A DNA stretch of 64,000 nucleotides from Cellulomonas sp. PhB143 (GCF_003752595.1 NZ_RKIJ01000010.1:248001-312000), one strand, 5' to 3'. Counted from the stretch's first letter, positions 15,252 to 26,190 are shown. Numbers and translations: made by a program. Notes: generated by a model from the letters alone, not told the origin.

Positions 15252-16643
15252 GTGAAGAGTGCTGTCGAGACCCTGGACCCCACCAAGGTGAAGCTGACCG
15301 TCGAGGTGGAGCAGTCGGAGCTCGCGCCGAGCATCGAGCACGCCTACGCGCACATCGCCGAGCAGGTCAACATCCCGGGCTTCCGCAAGGGCAAGGTCCC
15401 CCCGCGCATCATCGACCAGCGGGTCGGGCGCGCCGCCGTGCTGGAGCACGCGATCAACGAGGGCATGCCGGGCTTCTACCGCCAGGCCGCCTCCGAGGCC
15501 GAGCTGCGCCCCCTGGGCCAGCCGGAGATCGAGGTCACCGAGGTCCCCCTGGACGCGGAGGGCTCGCTGCACTTCACCGCCGAGGTCGAGGTGCGCCCCG
15601 AGTTCGAGCTGCCGTCGCTCGAGGGCGTCAAGCTCTCCGTCGCGACCGCCCAGGTGAGCGACGAGGACGTGGCCACGCGCCTCGACGCGCTCCGCGAGCG
15701 CTTCGGGACCCTCGTCGGCGTCGACCGCCCGGCGGCCGAGGGCGACTACGTCGTCATCGACCTGCGCGCGACGATCGACGGCGAGGAGGTCGACTCGGTC
15801 TCGGGCGTCAGCTACCAGATCGGCTCCGGCAACATGCTCGAGGGCCTGGACGAGGCCCTCACCGGGCTCTCGGCCGACGAGACGACGACGTTCACCGCGC
15901 CGTTGGCCGGCGGTGACCACGAGGGCAAGGACGCGGAGGTCACGGTGACCGCGACGTCCGTCAAGCAGCGCGAGCTGCCGGAGGCCGACGACGAGTTCGC
16001 CGAGCTCGCGTCGGAGTTCGACACCCTCGAGGAGCTCGAGGCCGACCTGCGCAACCAGGTCGCCGAGTCCAAGGTCAACGACCAGGCCGTCGAGGCGCGC
16101 GACGCGCTCCTCGCCCACCTGCTCGCCGCCGTGGACTTCCCCGTGCCGGCCGGCGCGGTCGAGGCCGAGGTGCACCGTCACCTCGAGGGCGAGAACCGCC
16201 TCGAGGACGAGGAGCACCGCGCCGAGGTCGCCGACCAGGCGACAGAGGCCCTGCGCAACCAGATCCTGCTCGACTCGCTCGCCGAGAAGCTCGAGATCCA
16301 GGTCGCCCAGAACGAGCTGCTCGAGTACCTCGTCGGCGCGTCGCGCCAGTACAACATGGACCCGAACCAGTTCATCCAGACGCTGGACCAGAACGGCCAG
16401 ATCCCGGCCATGGTCGGCGAGGTCGCCCGGTCCAAGTCGCTCGCCGTCGCGCTCCGCGACGTCGAGGTGGTCGACGGCGAGGGCAACGCCGTCGACCTGA
16501 GCGACTTCATCGGCTCGGAGGAGGACGACGCGGCCGACGCCGCCGCGGAGGCCGCCGAGGCGGGCGACGCTGCCGACGACGCCACCGCGATCCCCGCCGA
16601 GGACGCGGGCACGGAGGCGACGGACGAGAAGGCCAAGGCCTGA
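15252..16643 (+). CDS. tig: Trigger factor chaperone
   Basis: A ribosome-bound folding chaperone with peptidyl-prolyl isomerase activity. The 463 residues contain the ribosome-binding signature GFRKGKVPPRI near residue 45, an FKBP-type domain in the middle, a long helical C-domain, and an acidic Ala/Asp/Glu tail. The GTG at 15252 gives the expected MKSAVETLDPTKVKLTV start and follows GGAG. It lies upstream of clpP1-clpP2-clpX, the usual bacterial order, but a strong hairpin separates it from clpP1. Confidence 0.96.
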   Translation: MKSAVETLDPTKVKLTVEVEQSELAPSIEHAYAHIAEQVNIPGFRKGKVPPRIIDQRVGRAAVLEHAINEGMPGFYRQAASEAELRPLGQPEIEVTEVPLDAEGSLHFTAEVEVRPEFELPSLEGVKLSVATAQVSDEDVATRLDALRERFGTLVGVDRPAAEGDYVVIDLRATIDGEEVDSVSGVSYQIGSGNMLEGLDEALTGLSADETTTFTAPLAGGDHEGKDAEVTVTATSVKQRELPEADDEFAELASEFDTLEELEADLRNQVAESKVNDQAVEARDALLAHLLAAVDFPVPAGAVEAEVHRHLEGENRLEDEEHRAEVADQATEALRNQILLDSLAEKLEIQVAQNELLEYLVGASRQYNMDPNQFIQTLDQNGQIPAMVGEVARSKSLAVALRDVEVVDGEGNAVDLSDFIGSEEDDAADAAAEAAEAGDAADDATAIPAEDAGTEATDEKAKA

Positions 16644-16693
16644 CCGACCCCGGTCCCTGACCCGGCCCGCACGCCGGGACGCCGCACGCACGC

Positions 16694-16731
16694 ACGCCCG
16701 GCCCTCGTCCTCCTGGACGGGGGCCGGGCGT
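16694..16731 (+). terminator. Terminator after tig
   Basis: A 17-bp stem with one G-T wobble (16694-16710 with 16715-16731) and a TCCT loop lies about 50 nt after the tig stop. Confidence 0.8.
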
Positions 16732-16764
16732 CGTCGTACGCGGGGCGGCGGGGGTGCGGGGAGG

Positions 16765-16786
16765 GTTTGTGCGCCGTGGGCGAAAC
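16765..16786. promoter_or_regulatory. Imperfect palindrome upstream of clpP1, possible ClgR site
   Basis: GTTTGT and CGAAAC flank a GC-rich centre in the clpP1 promoter region. Actinobacterial clpP1P2 operons are commonly activated by ClgR at sites with GCGAAC-like half-sites. The match is partial. Confidence 0.3.
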
Positions 16787-16909
16787 GGGCGCCGAGCAGG
16801 ACGGATCCGGGGTGCCTCGCGCGTTAGGGTCACAGCAACGCGAAGCAGACCACGCACGCAGATCAGCACGCAGGCGAGCATGCGCCACGCATGCCGACGA
16901 CGCTAGGAG

Positions 16910-17533
16910 ATGGACGTGAACGACCAGCTGCCGATGTCACGGGCCGAGGGATCAGGTCTCGGGCTGAACGACTCCATCTACAACAGGCTCCTCAAGGAGC
17001 GGATCATCTGGCTCGGGTCCGAGGTCCGCGACGAGAACGCGAACGCGATCTGCGCCCAGATGATGCTGCTCGCGGCCGAGGACCCCGACAAGGACATCTG
17101 GCTCTACATCAACAGCCCCGGCGGCTCGATCACCGCGGGCATGGCGATCTACGACACGATGCAGTACATCCAGCCCGACGTCGCGACCATCGCCATGGGC
17201 ATGGCGGCGTCGATGGGGCAGTTCCTGCTCTCCTCGGGCACGAAGGGCAAGCGGTACGCGACCCCCCACGCCCGCGTGATGATGCACCAGCCGTCCGGCG
17301 GCATCGGCGGGACCGCGACCGACGTGCGGATCAACGCGCAGCTGATCATGCACATGAAGAAGGTCCTCTCCGAGCTGACCGCCGAGCAGACCGGCAAGCC
17401 GATCGAGCAGATCAACCGGGACAACGACCGCGACAACTGGTTCACGGCCACCGAGGCGCTCGAGTACGGGTTCATCGACCACGTCGTCGAGCACGCGGAC
17501 TCGGTCTCCGGCGGCGGCGGCACGGGCGCCTGA
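16910..17533 (+). CDS. clpP1: ATP-dependent Clp protease proteolytic subunit 1
   Basis: A serine protease subunit that forms mixed ClpP1-ClpP2 tetradecamers in actinobacteria and degrades unfolded substrates fed by ClpX or ClpC. Catalytic Ser101 (MAASMGQF), His126 (VMMHQPSGG) and a downstream Asp in the NRDNDRDN segment are present, so it is catalytically complete. The 207-residue length is typical. The ATG at 16910 follows GGAG at 16905-16908. clpP2 follows after 58 nt. Confidence 0.96.
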   Translation: MDVNDQLPMSRAEGSGLGLNDSIYNRLLKERIIWLGSEVRDENANAICAQMMLLAAEDPDKDIWLYINSPGGSITAGMAIYDTMQYIQPDVATIAMGMAASMGQFLLSSGTKGKRYATPHARVMMHQPSGGIGGTATDVRINAQLIMHMKKVLSELTAEQTGKPIEQINRDNDRDNWFTATEALEYGFIDHVVEHADSVSGGGGTGA

Positions 17534-17591
17534 GCGCCACCACCCGGCCCCGGCCGCACCCCGACCTCCACCTTCGTCACGAGGAGACCCC

Positions 17592-18308
17592 GTGAGCATC
17601 GAGTCCCAGTACCTGTCCACCGCGCAGCGGCTCGCCGGGCCCGCCGGCCTGCAGGGCGCCGGCGGGCGCGCGCTGCCGTACGGCGCGCCGTCCAACCGCT
17701 ACGTCCTGCCGCAGTTCGAGGAGCGCACCGCCTACGGCTACAAGCGCCAGGACCCCTACACGAAGCTGTTCGAGGACCGCATCATCTTCCTGGGCGTCCA
17801 GGTCGACGACGCGTCGGCGGACGACGTCATGGCCCAGCTCCTCGTGCTCGAGAGCACGGACCCGGACCGCGACATCATCCTCTACATCAACTCGCCGGGC
17901 GGATCGTTCACCGCGATGACCGCGCTGTACGACACGATGCAGTACATCAAGCCGCAGATCCAGACCGTGTGCCTCGGCCAGGCGGCCTCGGCCGCCGCGG
18001 TGCTGCTCGCCGCCGGGCACCCGGGCAAGCGCCTCGCGCTCCCGAACGCGCGCGTGCTGATCCACCAGCCGGCCATGGAGGGCGGCGGCTACGCCCAGGC
18101 GTCCGACATCGAGATCCACGCGAACGAGCTGATCCGCATGCGTGAGTGGCTCGAGGACACCCTCGCGCTGCACAGCGGGCAGGACATCGAGCAGGTCCGC
18201 AAGGACATCGAGCGCGACAAGATCCTCACCGCCGCCCAGGCGAAGGACTACGGTCTCGTCGACCAGGTGCTCGAGAGCCGCAAGCCGGTCATCCAGAACA
18301 CTCCCTGA
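17592..18308 (+). CDS. clpP2: ATP-dependent Clp protease proteolytic subunit 2
   Basis: Partner of ClpP1. The catalytic Ser133 ([11 protein letters not shown]) and His158 ([11 protein letters not shown]) are present. At 238 residues it is longer at the N-terminus than ClpP1, with a 35-residue extension likely to be processed, as in other actinobacterial ClpP2 proteins. The GTG at 17592 follows GAGGAG. It sits in an operon with clpP1. Confidence 0.95.
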   Translation: MSIESQYLSTAQRLAGPAGLQGAGGRALPYGAPSNRYVLPQFEERTAYGYKRQDPYTKLFEDRIIFLGVQVDDASADDVMAQLLVLESTDPDRDIILYINSPGGSFTAMTALYDTMQYIKPQIQTVCLGQAASAAAVLLAAGHPGKRLALPNARVLIHQPAMEGGGYAQASDIEIHANELIRMREWLEDTLALHSGQDIEQVRKDIERDKILTAAQAKDYGLVDQVLESRKPVIQNTP

Positions 18309-18358
18309 CGAACCGGATCAACCGCGCGAAGGGCACTGACTTCGCGAAACATCCCGGA

Positions 18359-18399
18359 CGCCACCGGGGTGCCCTGCTGACAACGGGCCCCCGGTGGTG
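18359..18399 (+). terminator. Stem-loop between clpP2 and clpX
   Basis: CCACCGGGG pairs with CCCCGGTGG (9 bp, extended by a wobble and a further pair) around a 19-nt loop. It may end the clpP1P2 transcript or set the clpP/clpX ratio. Confidence 0.55.
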
Positions 18400-18504
18400 T
18401 CCAATGGAGTCGATCGACCGGTACGTGTCAGCAGGCGACCGGCGCCCGGCCGCAGCGGCCGTGCACCCGCGGACCTGCGTTCATCGATGGCGAGGAGACG
18501 TTCA

Positions 18505-19779
18505 GTGGCCCGGATCTCGGACGGCGCCGATCTGCTCAAGTGCTCGTTCTGCGGGAAGTCGCAGAAGCAGGTCAAGAAGCTCATCGCCGGACCAGGCGTC
18601 TACATCTGCGACGAGTGCATCGAGCTCTGCAACGAGATCATGCAGGAGGAGCTGACGGAGGCCGCGGAGCTCGGCATCGTCGACCTGCCCAAGCCCCGGG
18701 AGATCTTCACCTTCCTCGAGCAGTACATCATCGGCCAGGACGCGGCGAAGCGGGCCCTGGCGGTGGCGGTCTACAACCACTACAAGCGGATCCAGGCCGC
18801 CGAGGCCGCGACCGCCTCGCGCGAGGACGCGCCGGTCGAGATCGCGAAGTCGAACATCCTGCTCATCGGCCCGACGGGCACCGGCAAGACCTACCTCGCC
18901 CAGACGCTCGCGAAGATGCTCGACGTCCCGTTCGCTATCGCGGACGCCACGGCGCTGACGGAGGCGGGCTACGTCGGCGAGGATGTCGAGAACATCCTGC
19001 TCAAGCTGATCCAGGCGGCGGACTTCGACGTCAAGAAGGCCGAGACCGGCATCATCTACATCGACGAGGTCGACAAGGTCGCGCGCAAGGCCGAGAACCC
19101 GTCGATCACCCGCGACGTCTCGGGCGAGGGCGTGCAGCAGGCGCTGCTGAAGATCATCGAGGGCACGAGCGCCTCGGTGCCGCCGCAGGGCGGTCGCAAG
19201 CACCCGCACCAGGAGTTCATCCAGATCGACACGACGAACGTCCTGTTCATCGTGGCCGGCGCGTTCGCCGGGCTCGACGACATCGTCTCCACCCGGGTGC
19301 GCAAGCGCGGTGTCGGGTTCGGCGCCCCCATGGAGTCGGACGACGTGGGCGACCTGTTCGCGGAGGTCCGGCCCGAGGACCTGCAGAAGTACGGGCTGAT
19401 CCCCGAGTTCATCGGGCGCCTGCCCGTGATCGCCTCGGTCTCCCCGCTGGACCGCGACGCGCTGGTCAAGATCCTCACGGAGCCCAAGAACGCCCTCGTC
19501 AAGCAGTACGAGCGGATGTTCGAGATCGACGGCGTCGAGCTGGAGTTCGACGAGCCCGCGATCGGCGCGATCGCGGACCAGGCGCTGCTGCGGGGGACGG
19601 GCGCGCGCGGCCTGCGCGCGATCATGGAGGAGGTCCTCCAGCCCGTCATGTTCGACGTGCCGAGCCGGGACGACGTCGAGCGGGTCGTCATCACCCGCGA
19701 GGTCGTCCTCGACAACGTCAACCCGACGATCGTCCCGCGCCGCGACCCGGGCCGGTCCTCGCGGGAGAAGTCCGCCTGA
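18505..19779 (+). CDS. clpX: ATP-dependent Clp protease ATP-binding subunit ClpX
   Basis: An AAA+ unfoldase that feeds substrates to ClpP. The N-terminal zinc-binding domain has Cys13, Cys16, Cys35 and Cys38. It is followed by Walker A (GPTGTGKT, near residue 125), Walker B (IIYIDEVDK) and the substrate loop RKHPHQEF. The length of 424 residues is standard. The GTG at 18505 after GAGGAG gives the usual [17 protein letters not shown] start. It lies about 200 nt after clpP2. Confidence 0.97.
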   Translation: MARISDGADLLKCSFCGKSQKQVKKLIAGPGVYICDECIELCNEIMQEELTEAAELGIVDLPKPREIFTFLEQYIIGQDAAKRALAVAVYNHYKRIQAAEAATASREDAPVEIAKSNILLIGPTGTGKTYLAQTLAKMLDVPFAIADATALTEAGYVGEDVENILLKLIQAADFDVKKAETGIIYIDEVDKVARKAENPSITRDVSGEGVQQALLKIIEGTSASVPPQGGRKHPHQEFIQIDTTNVLFIVAGAFAGLDDIVSTRVRKRGVGFGAPMESDDVGDLFAEVRPEDLQKYGLIPEFIGRLPVIASVSPLDRDALVKILTEPKNALVKQYERMFEIDGVELEFDEPAIGAIADQALLRGTGARGLRAIMEEVLQPVMFDVPSRDDVERVVITREVVLDNVNPTIVPRRDPGRSSREKSA

Positions 19780-19812
19780 CCGAGCCGGCGGCCGGCCCGA
19801 GCCCCGGCTCCC

Positions 19813-21624
19813 TCAGCGCGCCGCGGTACGGGTGTCGGTGTACAGCGTCTCGATCTGCGCGGCGAAGTCCCGCAGCACCTGAGGCCGCTTCACCTTGAGC
19901 GACGGCGTCAGGTACCCGTTCTCCTCCGTGAAGTCCACGGGGAGCACGAGGATCTTGCGGATCGACTCGGCCCGGGAGACGGGCTCGTTGGCGGCGGCCA
20001 CGGCCGTGTCGAGCTCGGCGAGCACCTGCGGGTCGGTGGCCGCCTCCTCGGGGCTCGGTGCCGGGCGGCCCTGCGTGCGGGCCCAGTGCTCGAGCCCCTC
20101 CTCGTCGAGCGTGACGAGCGCGCCCACGAAGGGCCGTTGGTCGCCCACGACGACGCACTGGCTCACCAGCGGGTGCGTGCGCAGGCGGTCCTCGAGACCG
20201 GACGGGGCGACGTTCTTGCCGCCGGCGGTGACGATGATCTCCTTCTTGCGGCCGATGATCCGCACGTAGCCGTCGTCGTCGATCGCCCCGAGGTCGCCCG
20301 TGCGGAACCACGGGCCGTCGAAGACCTCGGCGGTCAGGCCCGGCTGGTTGCGGTAGCCGCGGAAGACGTGCCCGCCGCGGACCTGCAGCTCGCCGTCGTC
20401 GGCCACGCGCATCGCGGTGCCGGGGAAGACGGGTCCCACCGTGCCCACGCGGCTCGCCCCGGGCCGGTTGACCGCCGTGGGCGCCGTCGTCTCGGTGAGC
20501 CCGTAGCCCTCGAGGATCGTCAGGCCCGCGCCACGGAAGAAGTGGCCGAGGTCCTCCGCGAGCGGCGCGCCGCCCGAGATGGCGAACTCGGCCTGGCCGC
20601 CGAGCGCGTCCCGCAGCTTCTGCAGCACGAGGCGGCCGGCGACGGCGTGCCGGGCGCGGACCGCCGCGGAGGGGCGGCCGTCGTCGAGCGCGCGGGAGTA
20701 GGCGCGCGACGCCTCCGCGGCCCACTCGAAGACGCGGGCGCGCACCCCGGTGCCCGCCGAGCGCTGGGCACCGGCGTACACCTTCTCGAAGATGCGCGGC
20801 ACCGCGAGGAGGTATGTGGGCCGGAAGCTCGACAGGTCGTCCAGGAGCCGGTGCGTGTCCGGGCTGTGGCCGAGCACCCCCGCCGAGGCCACGGCCATCA
20901 CCTGGATGTACCGCGCGAACACGTGCGCCAGGGGCAGGAACAGCAGCGTCCGCGCGCCCGGGGGCGTGACGATCTCGGGCAGGCCGCGCACGCCGTTGAC
21001 GGCGAGGTGCACGAAGTTGCCGTGCGTGAGCTCGGCGCCCTTGGGCCGTCCGGTGGAGCCCGACGTGTAGATGATCGTGGCGCGGTCGTCGCGCTGGGCC
21101 GCGCGGCGCCGGGCGTCGAGGTGGGCGTCGTCGACGGTGGCGCCCGCGCGCACGAGGTCGTCGACAGCGCCGTCGTCGAGCACGAGGACCGACTCGAGCT
21201 GCTCCAGACCGTCGCGGACCTGGGCGACCGTCGCGGCGTGCGCGGCCGTCTCGGTCACGATCGCCCGCGCCCCGGAGTCGGCGAGGATCCAGCGGACCTG
21301 CTCGACGGAGGACGTCTCGTAGACCGGGACCGGGACGAGTCCCGCCGCCCAGCAGGCGAAGTCCAGCAGCGTCCACTCGTACCGCGTGCGCGACATGATC
21401 GCGACGCGGTCCCCGCTCTGCAGCCCGCGGGCGACCAGCCCCTTCGCCACGGCGCGGACCTCGGCGCGGAACGTGCGGGCCGTCGTCGGGACCCAGGCGC
21501 CCGAGGCGTCGCGGCGCTCGATCATCGGCTCGTCGCCGGCGCGCTCGACGCGCTCGTCGAGGATCGAGGAGATCGTCGTGCGGGGATCGACGTCGACGAG
21601 GCTCGGTGACTCGCTCTGCTGCAT
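19813..21624 (-). CDS. Long-chain fatty acyl-CoA synthetase (FadD15/FAA1-like)
   Basis: An AMP-forming acyl-CoA synthetase that activates long-chain fatty acids. The 603-residue protein has the ATP-binding motif [25 protein letters not shown], and the C-terminal FRTGDLG...[17 protein letters not shown] motif with the catalytic Lys in LKVKRPQVL. It belongs to the large FAA1 branch by length and motif context. The ATG at 21624 lies 8 nt after a minus-strand TAGGAT. It converges on clpX and diverges from the chorismate mutase gene. Confidence 0.92.
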   Translation of the reverse strand: MQQSESPSLVDVDPRTTISSILDERVERAGDEPMIERRDASGAWVPTTARTFRAEVRAVAKGLVARGLQSGDRVAIMSRTRYEWTLLDFACWAAGLVPVPVYETSSVEQVRWILADSGARAIVTETAAHAATVAQVRDGLEQLESVLVLDDGAVDDLVRAGATVDDAHLDARRRAAQRDDRATIIYTSGSTGRPKGAELTHGNFVHLAVNGVRGLPEIVTPPGARTLLFLPLAHVFARYIQVMAVASAGVLGHSPDTHRLLDDLSSFRPTYLLAVPRIFEKVYAGAQRSAGTGVRARVFEWAAEASRAYSRALDDGRPSAAVRARHAVAGRLVLQKLRDALGGQAEFAISGGAPLAEDLGHFFRGAGLTILEGYGLTETTAPTAVNRPGASRVGTVGPVFPGTAMRVADDGELQVRGGHVFRGYRNQPGLTAEVFDGPWFRTGDLGAIDDDGYVRIIGRKKEIIVTAGGKNVAPSGLEDRLRTHPLVSQCVVVGDQRPFVGALVTLDEEGLEHWARTQGRPAPSPEEAATDPQVLAELDTAVAAANEPVSRAESIRKILVLPVDFTEENGYLTPSLKVKRPQVLRDFAAQIETLYTDTRTAAR

Positions 21625-21632
21625 GGTGGCAG

Positions 21633-21638
21633 ATCCTA
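21633..21638 (-). promoter_or_regulatory. -10 hexamer of the acyl-CoA synthetase gene
   Basis: TAGGAT on the minus strand lies 8 nt before the ATG. Confidence 0.45.
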
Positions 21639-21705
21639 CGCGGCGGACGTCCGGTTCCTTCGGTCCGCGCCGTGGGCGACGGCACCGGTCGCGCCCGGCG
21701 CGCCC

Positions 21706-21711
21706 TAGGAT
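21706..21711 (+). promoter_or_regulatory. -10 hexamer of the chorismate mutase gene (leaderless)
   Basis: TAGGAT on the plus strand lies 7 nt before the ATG, with no ribosome binding site. Confidence 0.55.
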
Positions 21712-21718
21712 CGCCGGC

Positions 21719-22051
21719 ATGAGCGACGCCGACCTGCCCGAGGAGATCCACCGCCTGCGCGACAGCATCGACAACGTCGACGCGGCCCTGATGCACCTGC
21801 TCGCGGAACGGTTCAAGTTCACGCGCCGGGTCGGTGAGCTGAAGGCGGAGGCGGGGCTCCCGGCGGCGGACCTCGACCGCGAGGCGGCGCAGATCGCCCG
21901 GCTGGGGACGATCGCCCAGGCCTCGGGCCTGGACCCCGCGTTCGCCGAGCAGTTCCGCGAGTTCATCGTCAGCGAGGTCAAGCGCCAGCACCGCACCATC
22001 GCGGACGCGCGCGGCGCCGTCACGGCCCCGGAGCCCGACCTGTACGCCTGA
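21719..22051 (+). CDS. Chorismate mutase, AroQ class, monofunctional
   Basis: It converts chorismate to prephenate for Phe and Tyr synthesis. The 110-residue all-helical protein has the AroQ layout: EIHRLRDSIDNVDAALMHLLAERF, then RRVGELKAEAGLP with the catalytic Arg and Lys. It is not fused to PheA or AroG. In other actinobacteria this type is activated by binding DAHP synthase; that is family knowledge. No aromatic pathway gene lies nearby. Confidence 0.9.
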   Translation: MSDADLPEEIHRLRDSIDNVDAALMHLLAERFKFTRRVGELKAEAGLPAADLDREAAQIARLGTIAQASGLDPAFAEQFREFIVSEVKRQHRTIADARGAVTAPEPDLYA

Positions 22052-22153
22052 GCGGTTGGCGTCGCGCGGCGATCTGACGCACGCTGGACGGATCCTCGGC
22101 GGTGCCCGCGCGACGGTGGCGCACCGCCCCACCCACGACGGACGGGGATCTGG

Positions 22154-23344
22154 ATGAAGATCGACTGGCTCAAGCCCTTGCTCGGGCACGACGGACCGTT
22201 CGCGACGGTCGTGCTGGACGCGACGCGCGGCAGCGAGACGGGCGAGCGCGAGGTCGAGAACCGCTGGCGCTCGGTGCGCCGCACCCTCGGAAAGGACGGC
22301 GCCCCGGCGTCGCTGCTGGACGCCCTCGAGGACGCGGCGCTGCGCCCGACGTACCTGCGGGCGCCGCACGGGCGGGTGCTCGTGGCGAACGCCGACGGCG
22401 TCCTCGTGGACCGGCTCGTGCGTACCCCGCCGTCGGTGAACCAGGCGACCTACGGGCCCGTCCCGGTGCTCCTGCCCGCGGCGCGCGCCGCGGACGAGTC
22501 GGTCTCGCGGGTGCTCGTGGTCGTCGACCGGCAGGGCGCGGACGTCTCCTGGGTCACCGCCGGCGGGACCGACATCGGCTCGGTCACGGTCGCCGGCGAG
22601 CACGACGAGCTCAGCAAGGCGCAGGCGGCACCGACGCAGCAGCGCCGGGTCGACGCCCGCGCGGAGGACTCCTGGGAGCGCAACGCCGAGGCGGTGGCCG
22701 CGGAGGTCGCGCGCGTCGTCGCGGAGCGGAGCCCCGAGGTCGTGCTGCTGACCGGCGACGTGCACGCCGTGCGGCTGGTGCACGGCGCGCTCCCCAAGCC
22801 GGCCGCGGAGCTCGTCGCGGAGATCTCGGGCGGCGCCCGCGGCGCGGGCGTCAACCGCGGCGCGCTCGACGCGCAGATCGCCGAGGCGCTCGAGGTGGTC
22901 CGTACCCGTCGCCGGGACGAGGTCCTCGACGCGCTGCGCGCGGGCCAGGGGCGCGACGACGGCGGCGTCACGTCGATCGAGGACGTCGTCGCCGTGCTCC
23001 AGCGCGGGCAGGTGCGCGAGCTCGTCGTCACGGAGGCGTTCGTCGCGGCCGAGGAGCAGGGAGCGCACCGCCTCTGGGTGGGCGCCGAGCCCCTGCAGAT
23101 CGCCACGACGCGCGAGGGGGTCGTCGAGCTGGGCGCGACCGACGAGATCGACGAGTACCCGGCCGGGGTCGCGATGGTCCGTGCCGCGCTCGGGCAGGAT
23201 GCCGGGCTGACGTACGCCCCCGAGGGCACGGCCGAGCTCACCGACGGCGTCGGCGCCGTCCTGCGCTGGGCCGACGGGGACACTCCCCACGAGTCGGCGC
23301 CCAGCATGAGCGCCGACAAGGAGCGGCTGCGCGAGGGCGTCTGA
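22154..23344 (+). CDS. Rv2629-like eRF1-family protein (Vms1/baeRF group)
   Basis: A 396-residue protein with the domain order of archaeal/eukaryotic release factor 1 relatives: an N-terminal part (LDATRGSETGEREVENRW), a middle VDRQGADVSW domain, and a C-terminal L7Ae-like domain (LVVTEAFVAAEEQGAHRLWVG). It resembles mycobacterial Rv2629 and the Vms1/ANKZF1 family. Rv2629-type proteins have been linked to ribosome hibernation together with the Balon factor. The middle domain has no GGQ that I can see, arguing against peptidyl-tRNA hydrolysis by the classic loop. Identity is by overall layout; function here is not shown. Confidence 0.7.
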   Translation: MKIDWLKPLLGHDGPFATVVLDATRGSETGEREVENRWRSVRRTLGKDGAPASLLDALEDAALRPTYLRAPHGRVLVANADGVLVDRLVRTPPSVNQATYGPVPVLLPAARAADESVSRVLVVVDRQGADVSWVTAGGTDIGSVTVAGEHDELSKAQAAPTQQRRVDARAEDSWERNAEAVAAEVARVVAERSPEVVLLTGDVHAVRLVHGALPKPAAELVAEISGGARGAGVNRGALDAQIAEALEVVRTRRRDEVLDALRAGQGRDDGGVTSIEDVVAVLQRGQVRELVVTEAFVAAEEQGAHRLWVGAEPLQIATTREGVVELGATDEIDEYPAGVAMVRAALGQDAGLTYAPEGTAELTDGVGAVLRWADGDTPHESAPSMSADKERLREGV

Positions 23345-23364
23345 CGCCCCGCCAGAGCCGACGA

Positions 23365-23408
23365 CGACGGCGGCCGTCCCCTCCTCGAGGAGGGGACGGC
23401 CGCCGTCG
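23365..23408. terminator. Bidirectional terminator between the Rv2629-like gene and valS
   Basis: A perfect 44-bp palindrome (22-bp arms) lies between two convergent genes. Confidence 0.85.
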
Positions 23409-23429
23409 CCGTGCGGACGCGGGCGGTGG

Positions 23430-26177
23430 TCAGCCGCGGTTGCGGACCACGGGCTCGCCGAGCTCGTGGGCGAGGACGACGAGGCCGCCCTGGACCGCGG
23501 GGTCGCCCTGGCCCTCGCCGGCCTCCACGATCGTCAGGCCGCCCTCCACGCGCCCGCCGTTGCGGACGTCGACCTCCGCCGCCCGCACGCCGGAGACCCC
23601 GGCGGCCGGGACGGCGAGCTCCACCGAGAGGATCGGGGTGCGCATGGAGACCTTCGCCTCGGACTTCAGGCGGCGCAGGGCGGCGAGGGCGTGCCCGGCC
23701 ACGACGAGCGTGGCGGGGTCGGCCCCCGCGGCGGCGGCGCGCAGGCCCTGCGACGTCGGCCACGGGGCGCGGTGCACCGAGCCCTCGCGCCACCACGACC
23801 AGACCTCCTCGGTCGCGAACGGCACGACCGGCGCGAACAGGCGCAGCAGCACGTCGAGCGCGAGCCCGAGGGCCACCCGCGCGGAGCGGGTCTCGGCGCC
23901 GATGTCGCCGGCGTCCGCCCCGGCGCCGTAGGCGCGGTCCTTGACGAGCTCGAGGTAGTCGTCGCAGAACGTCCAGAAGAACGTCTCGGTGGTCTCGAGC
24001 GCCCGCGTGTGGTCGTAGGCCTCGAACGCCTCGGTGGCGCGGTCGACGACGTCGGCCAGGCCGGCGAGCATCGCGCGGTCCAGCTCGGCGGTGACGAGCG
24101 CCGGGTCGAGCACGATCTCGCCGTCACCGAACGTGAGCGCGAACTTCGAGGCGTTGAGGATCTTGATCGCCAGGCGGCGACCGATCTTCATCTGGCCGAC
24201 CTCGAAGGCCGCGTCCGTGCCGAGCCGGGCCGAGGCGGCCCAGTAGCGGACCGCGTCGGAGCCGTGCTCCTCGAGCAGGCCCATCGGCGTGACGACGTTG
24301 CCCTTGGACTTGCTCATCTTCTTGCGGTCGGGGTCGAGGATCCACCCGGAGATGCCGGCGTTCTTCCAGGGCAGCGTGCCGTGCTCGAGGTGCGAGCGCA
24401 CGACCGTCGAGAAGAGCCAGGTGCGGATGATGTCCTGGCCCTGCGGGCGCAGGTCCATGGGGAACACCCGCTCGAACAGGTCGGGGTCGCGCTCCCAGCC
24501 GCCGGCGATCTGCGGGGTGAGGGACGACGTCGCCCACGTGTCCATGACGTCGGCCTCGCCCACGAACCCGCCGGGCTCGCCGCGCTGGTCTGCCTGGTAG
24601 CCCGCGGGGACGTCGGACGACGGGTCGACGGGCAGGGTCGCCTCGTCCGGGACGATCGGGTGGTCGTGGTCGACCTCCCCGGAGGCGAGGACCGGGTACC
24701 ACAGGGGGATGGACACGCCGAAGAAGCGCTGGCGCGAGACCAGCCAGTCGCCGTTGAGGCCGCCGACCCAGTTCTCGTAGCGCACGCGCATGAAGTCGGG
24801 GTGGAAGTCGATCTCCTTGCCGCGCTGCAGCAGCTCCGCGTTGAGGGCGGCGTCGCGCCCGCCGTTGCGGATGTACCACTGGCGCGAGGTGACGATCTCC
24901 AGCGGCTTGTCGCCCTTCTCGAAGAAGTTGGCCTTGCGCTGGGTCGCGACGGGCTCGCCGTCGAGGTCGCCGGACGCGCGCAGCGCGTCGACCACGGCGG
25001 TGCGGGCCGAGAACGTCGTCTTCCCGGCGAGCTCGGCGAACAGGGCGCGGGCGCCGTCGGTCTCGATCCATGCCGGCGTCTCCCGGGCGATGCGGCCGTC
25101 GCGGCTGATCACCGAGCGGGTCGGCAGGCGCAGCTCGCGCCACCACGAGACGTCGGTGAGGTCGCCGAAGGTGCAGCACATCGCGATGCCCGCGCCCTTG
25201 TCCGCCTGGGCGGCGGGGTGGGCGAGGACGGGGACCTCGACGTCGAACAGGGGGGAGCGCACGGTGGTCCCGAACAGGTGCTGGTAGCGCTCGTCGTCCG
25301 GGTGCGCGATGAGCGCGACGCAGGCCGGCAGCAGCTCGGGTCGGGTCGTCTCGATGTGCACCGGCGTGCCCGCGGCCGGGCTCTGCGCCGTGGGGTGGAA
25401 GGCGACCCGGTGGAAGTGGCCGGGGTAGTCGCGGGCCTCGAGCTCGGCCTGCGCGACGGCGGTCTGGAACGTCACGTCCCACAGGCCCGGTGCCTCGGCC
25501 TGGTAGGCCTCCCCGCGGGCGAGGTTGCGCAGGAACGCCTTCTGGGCGACCGTCCGGGAGTCCGCGGAGATGGTCTGGTAGTGGTGGTCCCAGTCCACCG
25601 AGAGGCCCAGGCGCCGCCAGAGCGCCTCGAAGGTCTTCTCGTCCTCGACGGTCAGGCGCTCGCACAGCTCGACGAAGTTGCGGCGGGAGATCGGCTGCTG
25701 GTCGGCGTTCTTGATGCTCTTGCCCTCGCCGCCCTCGTGCGGGGGCTCGTAGCCCTCGACGTAGGGCAGCGTCGGGTCGCAGCGCACGCCGTAGTAGTTC
25801 TGCACGCGGCGCTCGGTCGGCAGGCCGTTGTCGTCCCACCCCATCGGGTAGAAGACCTCGTTGCCGCGCATGCGCTGGAACCGCGCGACGACGTCGGTGT
25901 GGGTGTAGGAGAACACGTGGCCCACGTGCAGCGACCCGGAGACCGTCGGCGGCGGGGTGTCGATCGAGTAGACCTGCTCGCGCGTGCGCGTGCGGTCGAA
26001 CCGGTACGTGCCCTGCTCCGCCCACCGTGCCCCGTACTTGTCCTCGAGGCCGTCCGTGCTGACCTTGTCCGGTACCTCGCGGACCACCGCGCGCACGACG
26101 TCGGGGGCCGGCACGGGCGTGGCCGCGGTGCTGGACAGGGGCGTGGCGTCGGGACGGGGGGAGGGGGAGCTGCTCAT
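23430..26177 (-). CDS. valS: Valyl-tRNA synthetase
   Basis: A class I synthetase charging tRNA-Val. The 915-residue protein has the HIGH-type motif HVGH ([16 protein letters not shown]), [12 protein letters not shown], an editing domain, and the [12 protein letters not shown] catalytic loop. I chose the ATG at 26177: a minus-strand GAGAAT sits 7 nt before it, and the nearby ATG at 26186 overlaps that hexamer. In many actinobacteria valS lies next to folC; here folC follows ileS instead. It diverges from the FGD-like gene. Confidence 0.95.
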   Translation of the reverse strand: MSSSPSPRPDATPLSSTAATPVPAPDVVRAVVREVPDKVSTDGLEDKYGARWAEQGTYRFDRTRTREQVYSIDTPPPTVSGSLHVGHVFSYTHTDVVARFQRMRGNEVFYPMGWDDNGLPTERRVQNYYGVRCDPTLPYVEGYEPPHEGGEGKSIKNADQQPISRRNFVELCERLTVEDEKTFEALWRRLGLSVDWDHHYQTISADSRTVAQKAFLRNLARGEAYQAEAPGLWDVTFQTAVAQAELEARDYPGHFHRVAFHPTAQSPAAGTPVHIETTRPELLPACVALIAHPDDERYQHLFGTTVRSPLFDVEVPVLAHPAAQADKGAGIAMCCTFGDLTDVSWWRELRLPTRSVISRDGRIARETPAWIETDGARALFAELAGKTTFSARTAVVDALRASGDLDGEPVATQRKANFFEKGDKPLEIVTSRQWYIRNGGRDAALNAELLQRGKEIDFHPDFMRVRYENWVGGLNGDWLVSRQRFFGVSIPLWYPVLASGEVDHDHPIVPDEATLPVDPSSDVPAGYQADQRGEPGGFVGEADVMDTWATSSLTPQIAGGWERDPDLFERVFPMDLRPQGQDIIRTWLFSTVVRSHLEHGTLPWKNAGISGWILDPDRKKMSKSKGNVVTPMGLLEEHGSDAVRYWAASARLGTDAAFEVGQMKIGRRLAIKILNASKFALTFGDGEIVLDPALVTAELDRAMLAGLADVVDRATEAFEAYDHTRALETTETFFWTFCDDYLELVKDRAYGAGADAGDIGAETRSARVALGLALDVLLRLFAPVVPFATEEVWSWWREGSVHRAPWPTSQGLRAAAAGADPATLVVAGHALAALRRLKSEAKVSMRTPILSVELAVPAAGVSGVRAAEVDVRNGGRVEGGLTIVEAGEGQGDPAVQGGLVVLAHELGEPVVRNRG

Positions 26178-26184
26178 GGTCGGC

Positions 26185-26190
26185 ATTCTC
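26185..26190 (-). promoter_or_regulatory. Possible valS -10 hexamer (leaderless)
   Basis: GAGAAT on the minus strand ends 7 nt before the chosen ATG. The overlapping GGGAG could alternatively act as a ribosome site for the same start. Confidence 0.35.

Noticed and set aside
19718-23290. Long minus-strand frame through the acyl-CoA synthetase, chorismate mutase and Rv2629-like genes
   Set aside because: It spans real genes in other frames and on the other strand; composition is low-complexity.
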